Source: Halorussus marinus | GTDB lineage: Archaea; Halobacteriota; Halobacteria; Halobacteriales; Haladaptataceae | NCBI RefSeq assembly: GCF_004765795.1 | Contig: NZ_SBIV01000009.1 | Location: forward strand, 1-64,000 | Direction: 5' to 3' | Length of the DNA stretch: 64,000 nucleotides | Shown: piece by piece, positions 39,932 through 49,041 of the stretch | Layout: each line of letters opens with the position of its first letter | How positions within the stretch are numbered: the first letter of the stretch is position 1 | Notes under the pieces: model-generated | Database searches by the model: none | Told to the model about the DNA's origin: nothing | The model's input: only the letters and a program-made list of their open reading frames with translations | Made by a program: the position numbers and the translations under genes

Positions 39932-42090
39932 AGCTCCTCCCTATCTACGGTGAGTCGCACGTCCACGGCGTCGACCCCGTCGGGGCCGGCGACGAGGGGG
40001 TTGACGTCCAGTTCGAGGATCGCGGGGAAGTCGGTCACGAGCTGCGAGAGCCGCTGGAGGCTCTCGACGATGGCTTCCCGGTCGGCGGGGTCGCGTCCGC
40101 GCGCGCCCCGGAGCAGGGGCGCCGACCGGATCCCGTCGACCATCTCGGTCGCCTCGCGCTCGCTGACGGGCGCGACCCGCGTCTCGGTGTCTTCGAGAAT
40201 CTCGACGAAGATGCCGCCGAGCCCGAACAGCAACAGCGGGCCGAACTGCGGGTCGCGGTTCATCCCGATGATGGTCTCGGTGCCGGCGTCGAGGTCGACC
40301 ATCTCCTGAACCTGAACGCCCAAGATCTCGGCGTCGGGCTGGTAGTTGCGCGCCCGGGTCACGAGGTCCTCGAAGGCGTCGTAGACGTCCTCGTTCGGGA
40401 CACCGACCCGGACGCCCCCGATGTCGGACTTGTGGAGGATGTCCGGGCTGACGATCTTCATCACGACCTCGCCGTCGATGCCCTGAGCCGCCTCGACGGC
40501 GTCCTCGGGGGTCTCGGCGATGGTGCCGTCGGGCGTCGGGATGCCGTAGGCGTCGAGCAGGTCCATGGCCTCGACGCCGAGGCGGTTGTCGCCGCGCTCG
40601 TCGGCGCGCTCCAAGATCTCGCGGGCGCGCTCGCGGTCCACGTCGAACCGCTCGGGGGCCTCGTACTCGCGGTCCCGGACGTTCCGGTACCGGACCATCG
40701 CGTCGAGGCTCCCGACCGCCCGGGCCGGGTCGAAGTAGTTAGGGATGCCGCCCTCACGCAGGATCTCGCGGGCGGAGTCGGTGCGCTCGCCGCCCATCAG
40801 GACCGACGCGATCGGCTTGCCGTGCTCGGCCTGCAGGTCGGTGATCACCTCCGCGAGGTCGTCGAAGTCGATGACCGCGGTCGGGGCCGAGAGCACGACC
40901 GCCGACCCCACGTTGTCGTCGGCCAGCGCGAGGTCGAGCGCCTCGGCGAACCGGTCGACGTCGGCGTCGCCGATGGCGTCGATCGGGTTGTAGATGTTGG
41001 CCTCGTCGGGCATCGCACCCGAGAGCGCATCGAGGGTCTCCTCGGAGAACGAGGCGAGCGAGAGCGCCGAGTCGCCCACCGCGTCGGTGGTCATCACGCC
41101 CGGACCGCCCGCGTTTGTCACGATCGCCACGTCGTCGGAGTCTGGCAACGGCTGGCCCGACAGGATCTGGGCGAAGTCGAACAGCTCCTGGACGTTCTCG
41201 ACCCGGAGGACGCCGGCCTGTTCGAGCCCGGCCTCGTAGGCCTGCTCGCTCCCCGCGAGCGTTCCGGTGTGCGAGGAGACCGCCTGTGCGCCGGCCTCGG
41301 TCCGGCCGGACTTGACCATCACGATCGGCGTGTCCTCGGTCGCCTCGCGGGCGGCGTCGATGAACTCCGCGCCGTTCTCGACGCCCTCCAGATAGCCGAG
41401 GATGACGTCGGTGTCCGGGTCCTCGGCCCACGCCTCGACGAAGTCGGTCTCGTCGAGCACCGCCTTGTTGCCGAGCGAGACCACGTCCTTGAAGCCGATG
41501 CCCTGATCGTTGGCCCAGTCGAGGACCGCGGTGATGAACGCGCCCGATTGGCTCATGAACGAAATCGAGCCCGACAGCGCGTTCTCGGGGCCGAACGTGG
41601 CGTTCAGCCCGACCGGCGTGCTCATCACGCCGAGGCTGTTGGGCCCGACCAGATTCAGGTCGTACTCCTCGGCGACCGCGGTGAGTTCTCGCTCGCGGCT
41701 GGCGCCCTCGCTTCCGGTCTCGCCGAAGCCGGCGGTGATGACGACCACGTTTCGAACCCCGGCCTCGCCACACTGCTCGACCGCCTCGACCGCGATCGAC
41801 GGCGGCACGACGACGACAGCGAGGTTCAGTTCGCCCGGTACCGACTCGATATCGGGGTAACAGTCCAGTCCCAACACGTCGTCGTAGTTCGGATTCACCG
41901 GGACCGTCTCGCCCGCGAAGTCGGCGACGAGGTTGTCGACGATGGCGCGGCCGATGGACCCCTCGCTCTCGGTCGCGCCGACGACGGCGACCCGATCGGG
42001 GTCGAACAGTCCCGACAGCCCGCCGGTCGCCCGGCCGGCGTCCGAGGCCTGCGTCTCTTCGCTATCCAGACCACCCGTGTTCTCGTCCAC
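39928..42090 (-). CDS. acd: Acetate-CoA ligase (ADP-forming), single-chain
   Basis: Protein of 720 aa with the alpha and beta parts fused. The CoA-binding start (FDPDRVAVVGATESEGSIGRAI) is followed by the succinyl-CoA-ligase-like domain whose active His is in MVKSGRTEAGAQAVSSHTGTLAGS. The ATP-grasp part (AMDLLDAYGIPTPDG, VMKIVSPDILHKSDIGGVRVG) is C-terminal. It makes acetate and ATP from acetyl-CoA, ADP and phosphate. It is upstream of and overlaps the BioD-like gene. Confidence 0.93.
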   Translation of the reverse strand: MDENTGGLDSEETQASDAGRATGGLSGLFDPDRVAVVGATESEGSIGRAIVDNLVADFAGETVPVNPNYDDVLGLDCYPDIESVPGELNLAVVVVPPSIAVEAVEQCGEAGVRNVVVITAGFGETGSEGASRERELTAVAEEYDLNLVGPNSLGVMSTPVGLNATFGPENALSGSISFMSQSGAFITAVLDWANDQGIGFKDVVSLGNKAVLDETDFVEAWAEDPDTDVILGYLEGVENGAEFIDAAREATEDTPIVMVKSGRTEAGAQAVSSHTGTLAGSEQAYEAGLEQAGVLRVENVQELFDFAQILSGQPLPDSDDVAIVTNAGGPGVMTTDAVGDSALSLASFSEETLDALSGAMPDEANIYNPIDAIGDADVDRFAEALDLALADDNVGSAVVLSAPTAVIDFDDLAEVITDLQAEHGKPIASVLMGGERTDSAREILREGGIPNYFDPARAVGSLDAMVRYRNVRDREYEAPERFDVDRERAREILERADERGDNRLGVEAMDLLDAYGIPTPDGTIAETPEDAVEAAQGIDGEVVMKIVSPDILHKSDIGGVRVGVPNEDVYDAFEDLVTRARNYQPDAEILGVQVQEMVDLDAGTETIIGMNRDPQFGPLLLFGLGGIFVEILEDTETRVAPVSEREATEMVDGIRSAPLLRGARGRDPADREAIVESLQRLSQLVTDFPAILELDVNPLVAGPDGVDAVDVRLTVDREEL

Positions 42091-42132
42091 GTTCGACGGT
42101 TCGCCGGAGTCGCGCTTAAAAGTGGCGTCACG

Positions 42133-42354
42133 TTACAGCGCCGCGGGAATCGACGCCGGCGGGGCGAGGCCCACCGGCGCGACCGAGCCCTCGTCGTCGC
42201 GTCGGTGATCGCGGACGTAATCGAGTCGTAACCGAACACAGGTCGACCCGGACTCGTGCTGGGCCGAGTCGTCGGGGCCGCGGGCCGACCGGTCGGCGAG
42301 CAGTCGGCGTCGCGGTCGCCGGTAACGCGAATTATTCACTCGGGACGAAATCAA
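42133..42354 (-). CDS. Possible 73-aa basic small protein
   Basis: A minus-strand frame in the 339-nt gap between acd and pckA. Codons in its middle end mostly in G/C. The product is Arg-rich at the start (RYRRPRRRLLADRSARG) and ends with SVAPVGLAPPASIPAAL. It is not recognised, and overlapping promoter elements of pckA argue against it. Otherwise this gap holds only promoter sequence. Confidence 0.35.
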   Translation of the reverse strand: MISSRVNNSRYRRPRRRLLADRSARGPDDSAQHESGSTCVRLRLDYVRDHRRDDEGSVAPVGLAPPASIPAAL

Positions 42355-42394
42355 GAATTCGGACGGTTCGACGGCGTGAAGCTGGTAAATGGTG

Positions 42395-42405
42395 CATAAT
42401 TATAC
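42395..42405 (+). promoter_or_regulatory. TATA-box of pckA
   Basis: cataattatac centred about 30 nt before ATG 42430 is a strong archaeal TATA box; the pckA transcript is probably leaderless. Confidence 0.6.
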
Positions 42406-42429
42406 GTCCGCATCTGCTGGGTTCACTCG

Positions 42430-43941
42430 ATGTCAGAATCCGGGAAGACAGCCAAACCACTGTCGACGGCGCTCCCCGACCCCGAGGACGCGGACAACGT
42501 CGAGTACGACCCGTCGCTCGACCGACTCAGAGCACTCTCGTCGCACCTCGAAACCGAGACGGCCTTTGGCTCGCCGTCGTACGTCAGCGACGAGCGCTCG
42601 CGCAACGCCGACCGGACGAAAAACGCGGTCGACGACGACTTCGGCGCCGGCGACTACGCACACGTCGAGGCCGCCGTCGAGTACGCCCGCTCGAACGAGA
42701 TGGTGTGTCTCGACCGCCGGATGGGCCGCCACCCAGACCACTCGTACGTCTGCCGGCTCTACGTCCCGGCCGAGTACGGCCGGATCGCGCTGGCGTGGGC
42801 GAAGCTGTTCGAACCCGTCGAGGGCAACCCCGAGCCGGACTTCCGGACGGTGCAGGTGCCCGACGCCGACGAGACCGCGATCCGAATCCTGCCCGAGGAG
42901 GGGCTGACCGCGGTCCGCGGGAGCGACTACACCGGCGAGGCCAAAAAGTCGTTCCTCCGGCTGTTCATGTTCTACGCGAAGAAGAAGGGCGGGCTCGGGC
43001 TCCACGCCGGGAGCAAGCGCGTCACCCTCGAACGCGACGGCGACCTCGAGGAGGTCGGCCAGCTGTTCCTCGGGTTGTCGGCCACCGGGAAGTCGACGCT
43101 GACCGCACACGGCCTCTGGCTCGACGCCCCCGAGTCCGCGACCATGCTTCAGGACGACGTCTGTGCGCTGTTGCCCGACGGCACCGTCGCGGGCAGCGAG
43201 GGCAACGGGCTGTACGTCAAGACCATCGGCCTCGACGCCGACGAACAGCCCGCGATGTACGAGGCGGTGACCCACGAGTCGGCGGTGCTGGAGAACGTCG
43301 ACGTGGCAGACGACGGGACCGTCGACTTCGACAGCGATCGGCACACCGCGAACGGCCGGGCGGTCATCGAGCGCGACCACCTCGCGTCGGCGGGCGAGGA
43401 CGTCGATCTCGACTCGGTCGATCAGATCTTCTTCATCACGCGCAACCCGACGATGCCGCCGGTCGCGAAGCTCTCGCCCGAACGGGCCGCCGCGGCGTTC
43501 ATGCTCGGGGAGTCCATCCAGACCAGCGCGGGCGACCCCTCGAAGGCCGGCGAGTCGATCCGCGTAGTCGGCACCAACCCCTTCATCGTCGGGTCGAAGG
43601 GCGAGGAGGGCAACCGCTTTCGGGAACTGGTGGCGGATCTCGACGTCGACTGCTTCGTGCTCAACACCGGCCACCTCGGCGCGAAGTCGAAAGACATCGG
43701 CGTCGCCGAGTCGGTGACGCTCCTCCGGGAGATCGCGCGGGGCACCGTCGAGTGGGAGTTCGACGACACCCTCGGGCTGACGATCCCCAGCGAGGTGCCC
43801 GGAATGGACGTCTCGGCGTTCTACGTCCCCGACCACGTCGAGGAGTTCGACCGCGAGCAAGAGCGGATGCGGACCGAGCGCCGGACCCACCTCGACACCT
43901 TCGCGGACCTCGCCGACGAGATCCGGGACGCGGTGTACTAG
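42430..43941 (+). CDS. pckA: Phosphoenolpyruvate carboxykinase (ATP)
   Basis: Protein of 503 aa. The phosphate-binding loop is LGLSATGKSTLTAHG near residue 216. LQDDVCALLPDG supplies the Mg-binding Asp pair. GSEGNGLYVKTIGL and FFITRNPTMPPVAKLSPERAAAAFMLG are family motifs. It decarboxylates oxaloacetate to PEP with ATP for gluconeogenesis. The first 60 acidic residues are a halophilic extension. Single-gene transcription is suggested by its own strong promoter and the convergent gene after it. Confidence 0.93.
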   Translation: MSESGKTAKPLSTALPDPEDADNVEYDPSLDRLRALSSHLETETAFGSPSYVSDERSRNADRTKNAVDDDFGAGDYAHVEAAVEYARSNEMVCLDRRMGRHPDHSYVCRLYVPAEYGRIALAWAKLFEPVEGNPEPDFRTVQVPDADETAIRILPEEGLTAVRGSDYTGEAKKSFLRLFMFYAKKKGGLGLHAGSKRVTLERDGDLEEVGQLFLGLSATGKSTLTAHGLWLDAPESATMLQDDVCALLPDGTVAGSEGNGLYVKTIGLDADEQPAMYEAVTHESAVLENVDVADDGTVDFDSDRHTANGRAVIERDHLASAGEDVDLDSVDQIFFITRNPTMPPVAKLSPERAAAAFMLGESIQTSAGDPSKAGESIRVVGTNPFIVGSKGEEGNRFRELVADLDVDCFVLNTGHLGAKSKDIGVAESVTLLREIARGTVEWEFDDTLGLTIPSEVPGMDVSAFYVPDHVEEFDREQERMRTERRTHLDTFADLADEIRDAVY

Positions 43942-43948
43942 CCCGCGA

Positions 43949-44170
43949 TCACTCCGCGTTTCGCGAGCAGGTGTCGATCCCGAACAGTGCGTTCACGCCG
44001 CAGAACTGCGTGGCGGCGTTGAACAGCAGTCCGCCGCCCGCGAGCGCCGCGACGACCGCGAGGGGACCGCGACCGGTGACCGACGCGACGACCGCGAGTC
44101 CGGCCAGCGCCGCGCCGGCGACGCCGCGGGCGAGGCGGTCTGTGCCGCCGACGTTTTTCCGTAGTGGCAT
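43949..44170 (-). CDS. DUF2892 small membrane protein
   Basis: Protein of 73 aa with RLARGVAGAALAGLAVVA and GPLAVVAALAGGGLLFNAATQFCGVNALFGIDTC, two membrane segments with the CP-type loop (FCGVNALFGIDTC) seen in the DUF2892/YgaP membrane family. The family often accompanies sulfur-transfer proteins, but none is encoded here. It converges on pckA, 7 nt apart. Confidence 0.82.
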   Translation of the reverse strand: MPLRKNVGGTDRLARGVAGAALAGLAVVASVTGRGPLAVVAALAGGGLLFNAATQFCGVNALFGIDTCSRNAE

Positions 44171-44232
44171 AGACGCTACTGAGGACCGAACGCAGTTAAC
44201 GGTACTCCCGGCGGAAGTGGCCCCGAAGTAAT

Positions 44233-44436
44233 ATGTGTGCAAAGAGTCAAGAATCGGCCATGTCCGAGAACGACGCCGAGTGGGTCGGCTTACTGACCAC
44301 CGGGCTGGCCGTGTTCGTCGTCGCCCACCTGTTGCTCGCGGATACGATCTGGTACCTGCAGTACGGATCGTACGCGGTCGCGTTCGCACTGCTGTTGGCC
44401 GCCATGGTTCGATCCGACGCGGCCGAGACGGCGTGA
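44233..44436 (+). CDS. Small two-helix membrane protein
   Basis: Up to 67 aa; hydrophobic segments GLLTTGLAVFVVAHLLLADTIWY and YAVAFALLLAAMV indicate two membrane passes. ATG 44260 (MSEND) is an alternative start giving 58 aa. Not recognised. It is divergent from the DUF2892 gene (62 nt), so both may share a promoter region. Confidence 0.6.
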   Translation: MCAKSQESAMSENDAEWVGLLTTGLAVFVVAHLLLADTIWYLQYGSYAVAFALLLAAMVRSDAAETA

Positions 44437-44470
44437 GCGCAGTGACTCCGCGCTCGGACTTCAGCCGACG

Positions 44471-44878
44471 TTACGCCGCGCGGTCGTGGGCCCGTCGGAC
44501 CGCCCGCTCTAAGGCCTCCCGATCCGGGGAAAATCGGAGATGCGAGTCACAGTCACAGTCCGACGCCCCGAGGCCCGCGATCGGCTCGGCGTCGAGCGCG
44601 CCGCTGACCGCACACTCGACGTCGGCGTCCGCGGTCCTGACGGCCTCGACGATCCGGCTCGCGGGGTGGCCCAGCAGGTAATCGACGTGCCAGTGGCGGG
44701 CGTCGCGCTCCCCGCGGGCGAGTTCGCGGTGGCGCTCGACCCGCGCGAACCCGCCCGGACCGAACGCGCTCCCGGTGTAGGCGTACCAGCCCGCCGGGAG
44801 GTCCCGGGCGCCCGCGGCGCCGAACTCGACGGTGGCCGACTCGCGGAGTTCCACCACGAGCGTGTAAGTGCCTTTCAT
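44471..44878 (-). CDS. GIY-YIG-like DUF123 endonuclease-domain protein
   Basis: Protein of 135 aa. KGTYTLVVEL at the start, GWYAYTGSAFGPGGFARVERH and RHWHVDYLL correspond to the DUF123 family, a GIY-YIG-like nuclease fold (G-x-YAYTGS). A Cys/His cluster (CDCDSH) near residue 110 may bind metal. DNA repair has been suggested for such domains. It starts 2 nt after the stop of the upstream DUF4149-like gene, so they are co-transcribed. Confidence 0.78.
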   Translation of the reverse strand: MKGTYTLVVELRESATVEFGAAGARDLPAGWYAYTGSAFGPGGFARVERHRELARGERDARHWHVDYLLGHPASRIVEAVRTADADVECAVSGALDAEPIAGLGASDCDCDSHLRFSPDREALERAVRRAHDRAA

Positions 44879-44880
44879 AC

Positions 44881-45306
44881 TCAGAGGTGCGAGAGGACGA
44901 GCGCCCCGCCGACCGCGAGCATCGTCAGGCCGTTCAGCGCGACCGACTGCTTGTGGTACTGGGCGAACGCGTCCTCGCCGGCCCGGTCCATCTTCGGCAC
45001 GAGCACCCACCGGGCGTACGCGGCGTTGGCCGCGCCGATCCCGGCGAGCGCGAGCACGCCCAGCCGGTTCGAGTCGAACTCCCCAGACAGCCCGGCGGCG
45101 ACCGCCCCGAGGCCCGCGATGGCGCCGAGCGCGACGCCGAAGACGTAGTACTTGGGGAAGATGGCGTTGACCACCCGCCCGGCGTCGTCGCCGAGCACGT
45201 CGAAGACGGTGGGCGCGCCCACGAACGAGAAAAACAGCATGCTCCCGAGCCAGACGCCGAGCGCGGCGTCGACGACGACCGCGAGCGCGGTTTGTGCGAG
45301 GCTCAT
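44881..45306 (-). CDS. DUF4149/TMEM205-like membrane protein
   Basis: Protein of 141 aa with four predicted membrane helices. VWLGSMLFFSFVGAPTVFDVLG, GRVVNAIFPKYYVFGVALGAIAG and a final VALNGLTMLAVGGALVL match the DUF4149 pattern (x-FFSFVxAP; F-P-x-YY). Function unknown. ATG 45306 was chosen because the first helix begins immediately after it. Confidence 0.78.
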   Translation of the reverse strand: MSLAQTALAVVVDAALGVWLGSMLFFSFVGAPTVFDVLGDDAGRVVNAIFPKYYVFGVALGAIAGLGAVAAGLSGEFDSNRLGVLALAGIGAANAAYARWVLVPKMDRAGEDAFAQYHKQSVALNGLTMLAVGGALVLSHL

Positions 45307-45355
45307 GCCCGGCGGTTGGGAGCCCGCCCAAATCAACCGTTTGGAACCGGCCGAG

Positions 45356-45832
45356 CTACTCGGCCACGTCCGCGACCGTGCCGCCCGAGAGGTCGACGAG
45401 CGTCTCGGGGTCGATCGGGAACACCGCCTCGGGCGTGCCGGCGGCGGCCCACACCGTCTCGAAGGTGGTCAGCGTCTCGTCGACGTACACCGGCACGTCG
45501 GCGTCGTGGCAGAACGGCGGCACCCCGCCGATCGACCACCCGAGGACCGACTTGATCTCGGCGGCGTCGGCCATCCCGACCGCCTCGGGGGCGACGCCCC
45601 TGTGCTCGGCGACCTTCGCCTCGCTGACCCGGTTGGCGCCGCTGGTGACGACGACGACGAGCGAGTCGTCGGCCCGCATCGCGATACTGCTGGCGATCTG
45701 GGCCACGTCGCAACCGATCGCCTCGGCGGCGTCGGCGGCGGTCTTGGTCCCCTCGGGGAACTCTTCCACGTCGGGGTCGAAGCCGTACTCCCTGCTCGCG
45801 CGCTCGGTGAACTCGCTCGCTCGCTGGTGCAT
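45356..45832 (-). CDS. YbaK/EbsC-family aminoacyl-tRNA deacylase
   Basis: Protein of 158 aa. AAEAIGCDVAQIASSIAMRADDSLVVVVTSGANRVSEAKVAEHRG (key parts) and IGGVPPFCHDADVPVYVDETL fit the YbaK/ProX editing domain: the Lys in SEAK and the Gly-Gly-Val-Pro-Pro loop form the active site. It removes mis-charged amino acids, for example Ala or Cys from tRNA-Pro. Single gene by appearance. Confidence 0.87.
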   Translation of the reverse strand: MHQRASEFTERASREYGFDPDVEEFPEGTKTAADAAEAIGCDVAQIASSIAMRADDSLVVVVTSGANRVSEAKVAEHRGVAPEAVGMADAAEIKSVLGWSIGGVPPFCHDADVPVYVDETLTTFETVWAAAGTPEAVFPIDPETLVDLSGGTVADVAE

Positions 45833-45914
45833 GGCACAGAGTAGCGAGCCCCGGGTTCAAATAGGTCGGGCGAAACGGCAAACCGCGCGGCTCGGTCGAC
45901 CGACTCCTCCCGGC

Positions 45915-46730
45915 TCACTCCGGGGGCGCGTCCCAGTCGTCGCCCCGATCGACCGGGTCGTACCCGAGGACCTCGCGAGCGTGATCGAGGTCGACCCACC
46001 GGCGGTCCGGGTCGTTGTCGCTGACGCCGTAGAAGACGTCGAACTCCACGCGCTCGTCGGCGAGACAGCACTCGACCATGTGGGCGAAGTCCCGGCGGGA
46101 CTGCCAGGTCCCCTTCAGCCGGGCGACCATCCGGTCGTACTCCGCGCTGTCGCGCTCCCACCGGCCGTCCTCGACGCCGCGCTCGGCGTCGCCGTAGGGG
46201 TGGTCGTACTCGGGGTCCCGGATGCTACAGATCCGGAGAGCGTACACCCGGAGGTCGCGGTTCTCGGCGTAGAATCGCGCGAAGTCCTCGCCGGCGGCCT
46301 TCGAGGCGCCGTACGGCGAGTCGGGGCGGACCGGGTCGGCGTGGTCGACGCTCAGTTCGAAGTCCCGCGAGTAGATCTCGGGCGCGTTGTCGACCTCGTA
46401 CATCCCGACGGCGTGGATCGAGGAGGCGAACACGAAGCGTTCGACGCCGGCGTCGGCGGCGGCTTCGAGCGCGTTCTGGGTGCCGACGACGTTGTTCTCT
46501 AACACGTCGGGCCACGTCCCGTCGGTGCTGGGGTAGGCCGCGAGGTGGACCACGGCGTCCTGACCGTCGAAGGCCGGACGGATCGCGTCGTAGTCGCTCA
46601 CGTCCGCGACGACCGTCTCGCGGTCGGGGTGGTCCTCGCGGTCGAGCAGCGTGAACTCGTGGTCGTCGCCGAGGGAGTCGGTGACGGCGGTGCCGACGGT
46701 GCCGTGCGCGCCGGTGAGCAAGACGTCCAT
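45915..46730 (-). CDS. NAD-dependent epimerase/dehydratase-family protein (Azf-like)
   Basis: Extended SDR of 271 aa. LLTGAHGTVGTAV at residue 4 binds NAD; HLAAYPS, SSIHAVG and the catalytic YGASKAAGED (Tyr-x3-Lys) follow. The order and sequence recall the haloarchaeal NAD-dependent glucose-6-phosphate dehydrogenase (azf) group, but I cannot separate this from general nucleotide-sugar epimerases. A Trp-Arg insert around residues 180-200 (DGRWERDSAEYDRMVARL) is unusual. Confidence 0.8.
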   Translation of the reverse strand: MDVLLTGAHGTVGTAVTDSLGDDHEFTLLDREDHPDRETVVADVSDYDAIRPAFDGQDAVVHLAAYPSTDGTWPDVLENNVVGTQNALEAAADAGVERFVFASSIHAVGMYEVDNAPEIYSRDFELSVDHADPVRPDSPYGASKAAGEDFARFYAENRDLRVYALRICSIRDPEYDHPYGDAERGVEDGRWERDSAEYDRMVARLKGTWQSRRDFAHMVECCLADERVEFDVFYGVSDNDPDRRWVDLDHAREVLGYDPVDRGDDWDAPPE

Positions 46731-46827
46731 ACAATCTGCGGGAGCGACACGCCCTTAGTTCGGTCGGGGAAAACCTGCCCCAATCCAAAGGGAAAACTGT
46801 TTGAAATCGCTGGCCGCACTCCGAGGC

Positions 46828-48603
46828 ATGCAAGTCCGTATCAGCGACGGGGCGACCGACGACGAGGCCGCCGCCATCGCGGCGGCGCTCGCCCGCCACG
46901 TCCGCGACGAGGTGGAAGTGTACGTCGGGGACGCAGACGCCCCCGCGGTCGTCCGCGACCGGCCGACCGCCGGATCGACCGAGCGCCCGACGGCCGGCGT
47001 CGAAGCCGACCACGCCGACGGCCTCGGCCCCACCGACCGCGAGGAGCGCCTGTGGGACGAGATCGAGGACATCGAACTGGGCGGCCCCGAGAAGTACAAA
47101 GCGCGCCTCGACGAGCAGGGCAAGCTGTTCGTCCGGGATCGGCTCGACCTCTGGTTCGGCGAGGACGGACTGCTGTTCGAGGACGGGAAGTTCGCGAACT
47201 TCGACGCGTGGCACCCCGACAGCCCCGAAGTCGAGGCCGACAACGACGACCGACTCCCGGGCGACGGCCTGCTGACCGGCGCCGCCGAGTTCGAGGGCCG
47301 ACAGCTCCACTTCATGGCCAACGACTTCACGGTCAAGGCGGGGTCGATGGCCCAGAAGGGCGTCGAGAAGTTCCTCCGGATGCAACAGCGCGCGCTGAAG
47401 TCGGGCAAGCCCGTCCTCTATCTGATGGACTCCTCGGGCGGCCGCATCGACCAGCAGACCGGCTTTTTCGCCAACCGCGAGGGCATCGGGAAGTACTACT
47501 ACAACCACTCGATGCTCTCCGGGCGGGTGCCCCAGATCTGCGTGCTCTACGGGCCCTGCATCGCGGGCGCGGCCTACACGCCGGTGTTCGCGGACTTCAC
47601 GATCATGGTCCGGGACATGTCGGCGATGGCGATCGCCTCCCCCCGGATGGTCCAGATGGTCACCGGCGAAGACATCGAACTCGAGGAGCTGGGCGGCCCG
47701 GACGTCCACGCCCGCCAGTCGGGAAGCGCCGACCTCGTGGCCGACGACGAGGAGCACGCCCGCCAGCTCGTCGCCGACCTCGTCTCCTATCTCCCCGACA
47801 GCGCCGACGAGAAGCCGCCCCAAACCGAAGGGACGCCCCCGTCGAAGGCCCCCGAGGGAATCGACTCGATCGTGCCCCAAGAGCCCAACAAGGGCTACGA
47901 CATGACCGACGTGATCGACCGGGTGATCGACGCGGGGTCGTACTTCGAACTCAAGCCCGAGTACGGCAAGGAGATCATCACCGCGTTCGCCCGGATCGAC
48001 GGCCGGCCGGTCGGCATCGTCGCGAACCAGCCCGCCCAGCGGGCCGGCGCAATCTTCCCGGACGCCGCCGAGAAGGCCGCGGAGTTCATCTGGACCTGCG
48101 ACGCCTACGATATTCCGCTCCTGTACCTCTGTGACACCCCCGGCTTCATGGCGGGCTCGCAGGTCGAGAAAGACGCCATCCTCGAGAAGGGCAAGAAGTT
48201 CATCTACGCCACCTCCTCGGCGACCGTCCCCAAGCAGACCGTCGTCGTCCGGAAGGCCTACGGCGCGGGCATCTACGCGATGGGCGGCCCCGCCTACGAC
48301 CCCGAGAGCGTCCTCGGACTCCCGTCGGGTGAGATCGCGATCATGGGGCCCGAAGCCGCCATCAACGCGGTCTACGCCCGGAAGCTCGCCGAGATCGACG
48401 ACGAGGACGAGCGCGCCCGCAAAGAGCAAGAGCTCCGCGAGGAGTACCGCGAGGACATCGACGTCCACCGGATGGCGAGTGAGGTCGTCATCGACGAGAT
48501 CGTCCCGCCGAGCACCCTGCGGACCGAACTCGTCAACCGGTTCGACTTCTACGAGGGCATCGAGAAGGACCTGCCCGACAAGAAGCACGGCACGATCCTG
48601 TAA
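46828..48603 (+). CDS. pccB: Acyl-CoA carboxylase carboxyltransferase subunit with extra N-terminal domain
   Basis: Protein of 591 aa. The carboxyltransferase halves show GAAEFEGRQLHFMANDFTVKAGSM, MDSSGGRIDQQ, GPCIAGAAYTPVFADF and, in the C-half, GRPVGIVANQP, LCDTPGFMAGSQVEKDAI and KAYGAGIYAMGG. It transfers carboxyl from biotin to propionyl- or acetyl-CoA. The first 60-70 residues (MQVRISDGATDDEAAAIAAAL, VEVYVGDADAP) are an added domain reminiscent of the small epsilon-like subunit PccX of Haloferax. No biotin carboxylase gene is nearby. ATG 46828 is preferred over TTG 46801. Confidence 0.88.
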   Translation: MQVRISDGATDDEAAAIAAALARHVRDEVEVYVGDADAPAVVRDRPTAGSTERPTAGVEADHADGLGPTDREERLWDEIEDIELGGPEKYKARLDEQGKLFVRDRLDLWFGEDGLLFEDGKFANFDAWHPDSPEVEADNDDRLPGDGLLTGAAEFEGRQLHFMANDFTVKAGSMAQKGVEKFLRMQQRALKSGKPVLYLMDSSGGRIDQQTGFFANREGIGKYYYNHSMLSGRVPQICVLYGPCIAGAAYTPVFADFTIMVRDMSAMAIASPRMVQMVTGEDIELEELGGPDVHARQSGSADLVADDEEHARQLVADLVSYLPDSADEKPPQTEGTPPSKAPEGIDSIVPQEPNKGYDMTDVIDRVIDAGSYFELKPEYGKEIITAFARIDGRPVGIVANQPAQRAGAIFPDAAEKAAEFIWTCDAYDIPLLYLCDTPGFMAGSQVEKDAILEKGKKFIYATSSATVPKQTVVVRKAYGAGIYAMGGPAYDPESVLGLPSGEIAIMGPEAAINAVYARKLAEIDDEDERARKEQELREEYREDIDVHRMASEVVIDEIVPPSTLRTELVNRFDFYEGIEKDLPDKKHGTIL

Positions 48604-48609
48604 TCGGGG

Positions 48610-49041
48610 TCACTCGCCCCTCAGGGCGTCGGCCAACACCGCCAGCGCCAGCCCCAGCAGTCCCACGTCGCGGGCGATCACGTCGCCGAAGCGCCCGGAC
48701 GTCGCCCACACGACCGCGAGGTAGCCGATCGTGGCGGTCAGCGACGCGGCGGCCACCGACGCCGCGACGCCGGTGTACCGGTCGGCGACCAGTAGCAGGG
48801 CGAACCCGATTTCGAGCCACCCGTTGACGAGCATGAACGCGACGGGCGAGACGACCAACAGCGGTGCGAGCCAGTCGACGACGTACACCGCCCACGCCCC
48901 GGGGTTCAGTAGCTTGTGGACACCCGCCGCGAGCAACATCCCGCCGAGCCCCCACCGCGCGAGCGTCGGGGACGGCGGGAGCGCCCGGGCCGCTCGGTCG
49001 GCCACCGATTCGAGCACCGACGAACCGTCGCTGGTCGACAT
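48610..49041 (-). CDS. DoxX-family membrane protein
   Basis: Protein of 143 aa with about four helices: GLGGMLLAAGVHKLLNPGAWAVYV, LLVVSPVAFMLVNGWLEIGFALLLV, AASLTATIGYLAVVW and VGLLGLALAVLADAL. The first helix with a G-x3-K-L-x2-P pattern fits DoxX-like proteins, which include thiosulfate-quinone oxidoreductase subunits and redox-associated membrane proteins. Substrate unknown. Confidence 0.78.
   Translation of the reverse strand: MSTSDGSSVLESVADRAARALPPSPTLARWGLGGMLLAAGVHKLLNPGAWAVYVVDWLAPLLVVSPVAFMLVNGWLEIGFALLLVADRYTGVAASVAAASLTATIGYLAVVWATSGRFGDVIARDVGLLGLALAVLADALRGE

Noticed and set aside
40432-42231. 599-codon plus-strand frame opposite the acetate-CoA ligase
   Set aside because: The ligase on the minus strand has intact domain motifs; the opposite frame has none.
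45850-45872. gggttcaaat motif resembling a tRNA T-arm
   Set aside because: No matching acceptor stem, D-arm or anticodon arm can be folded around it; it is the upstream region of the YbaK gene.
46225-48588. 787-codon minus-strand frame opposite the acyl-CoA carboxylase gene
   Set aside because: Antisense of clearly conserved pccB; no family resemblance, typical of high-GC shadow frames.
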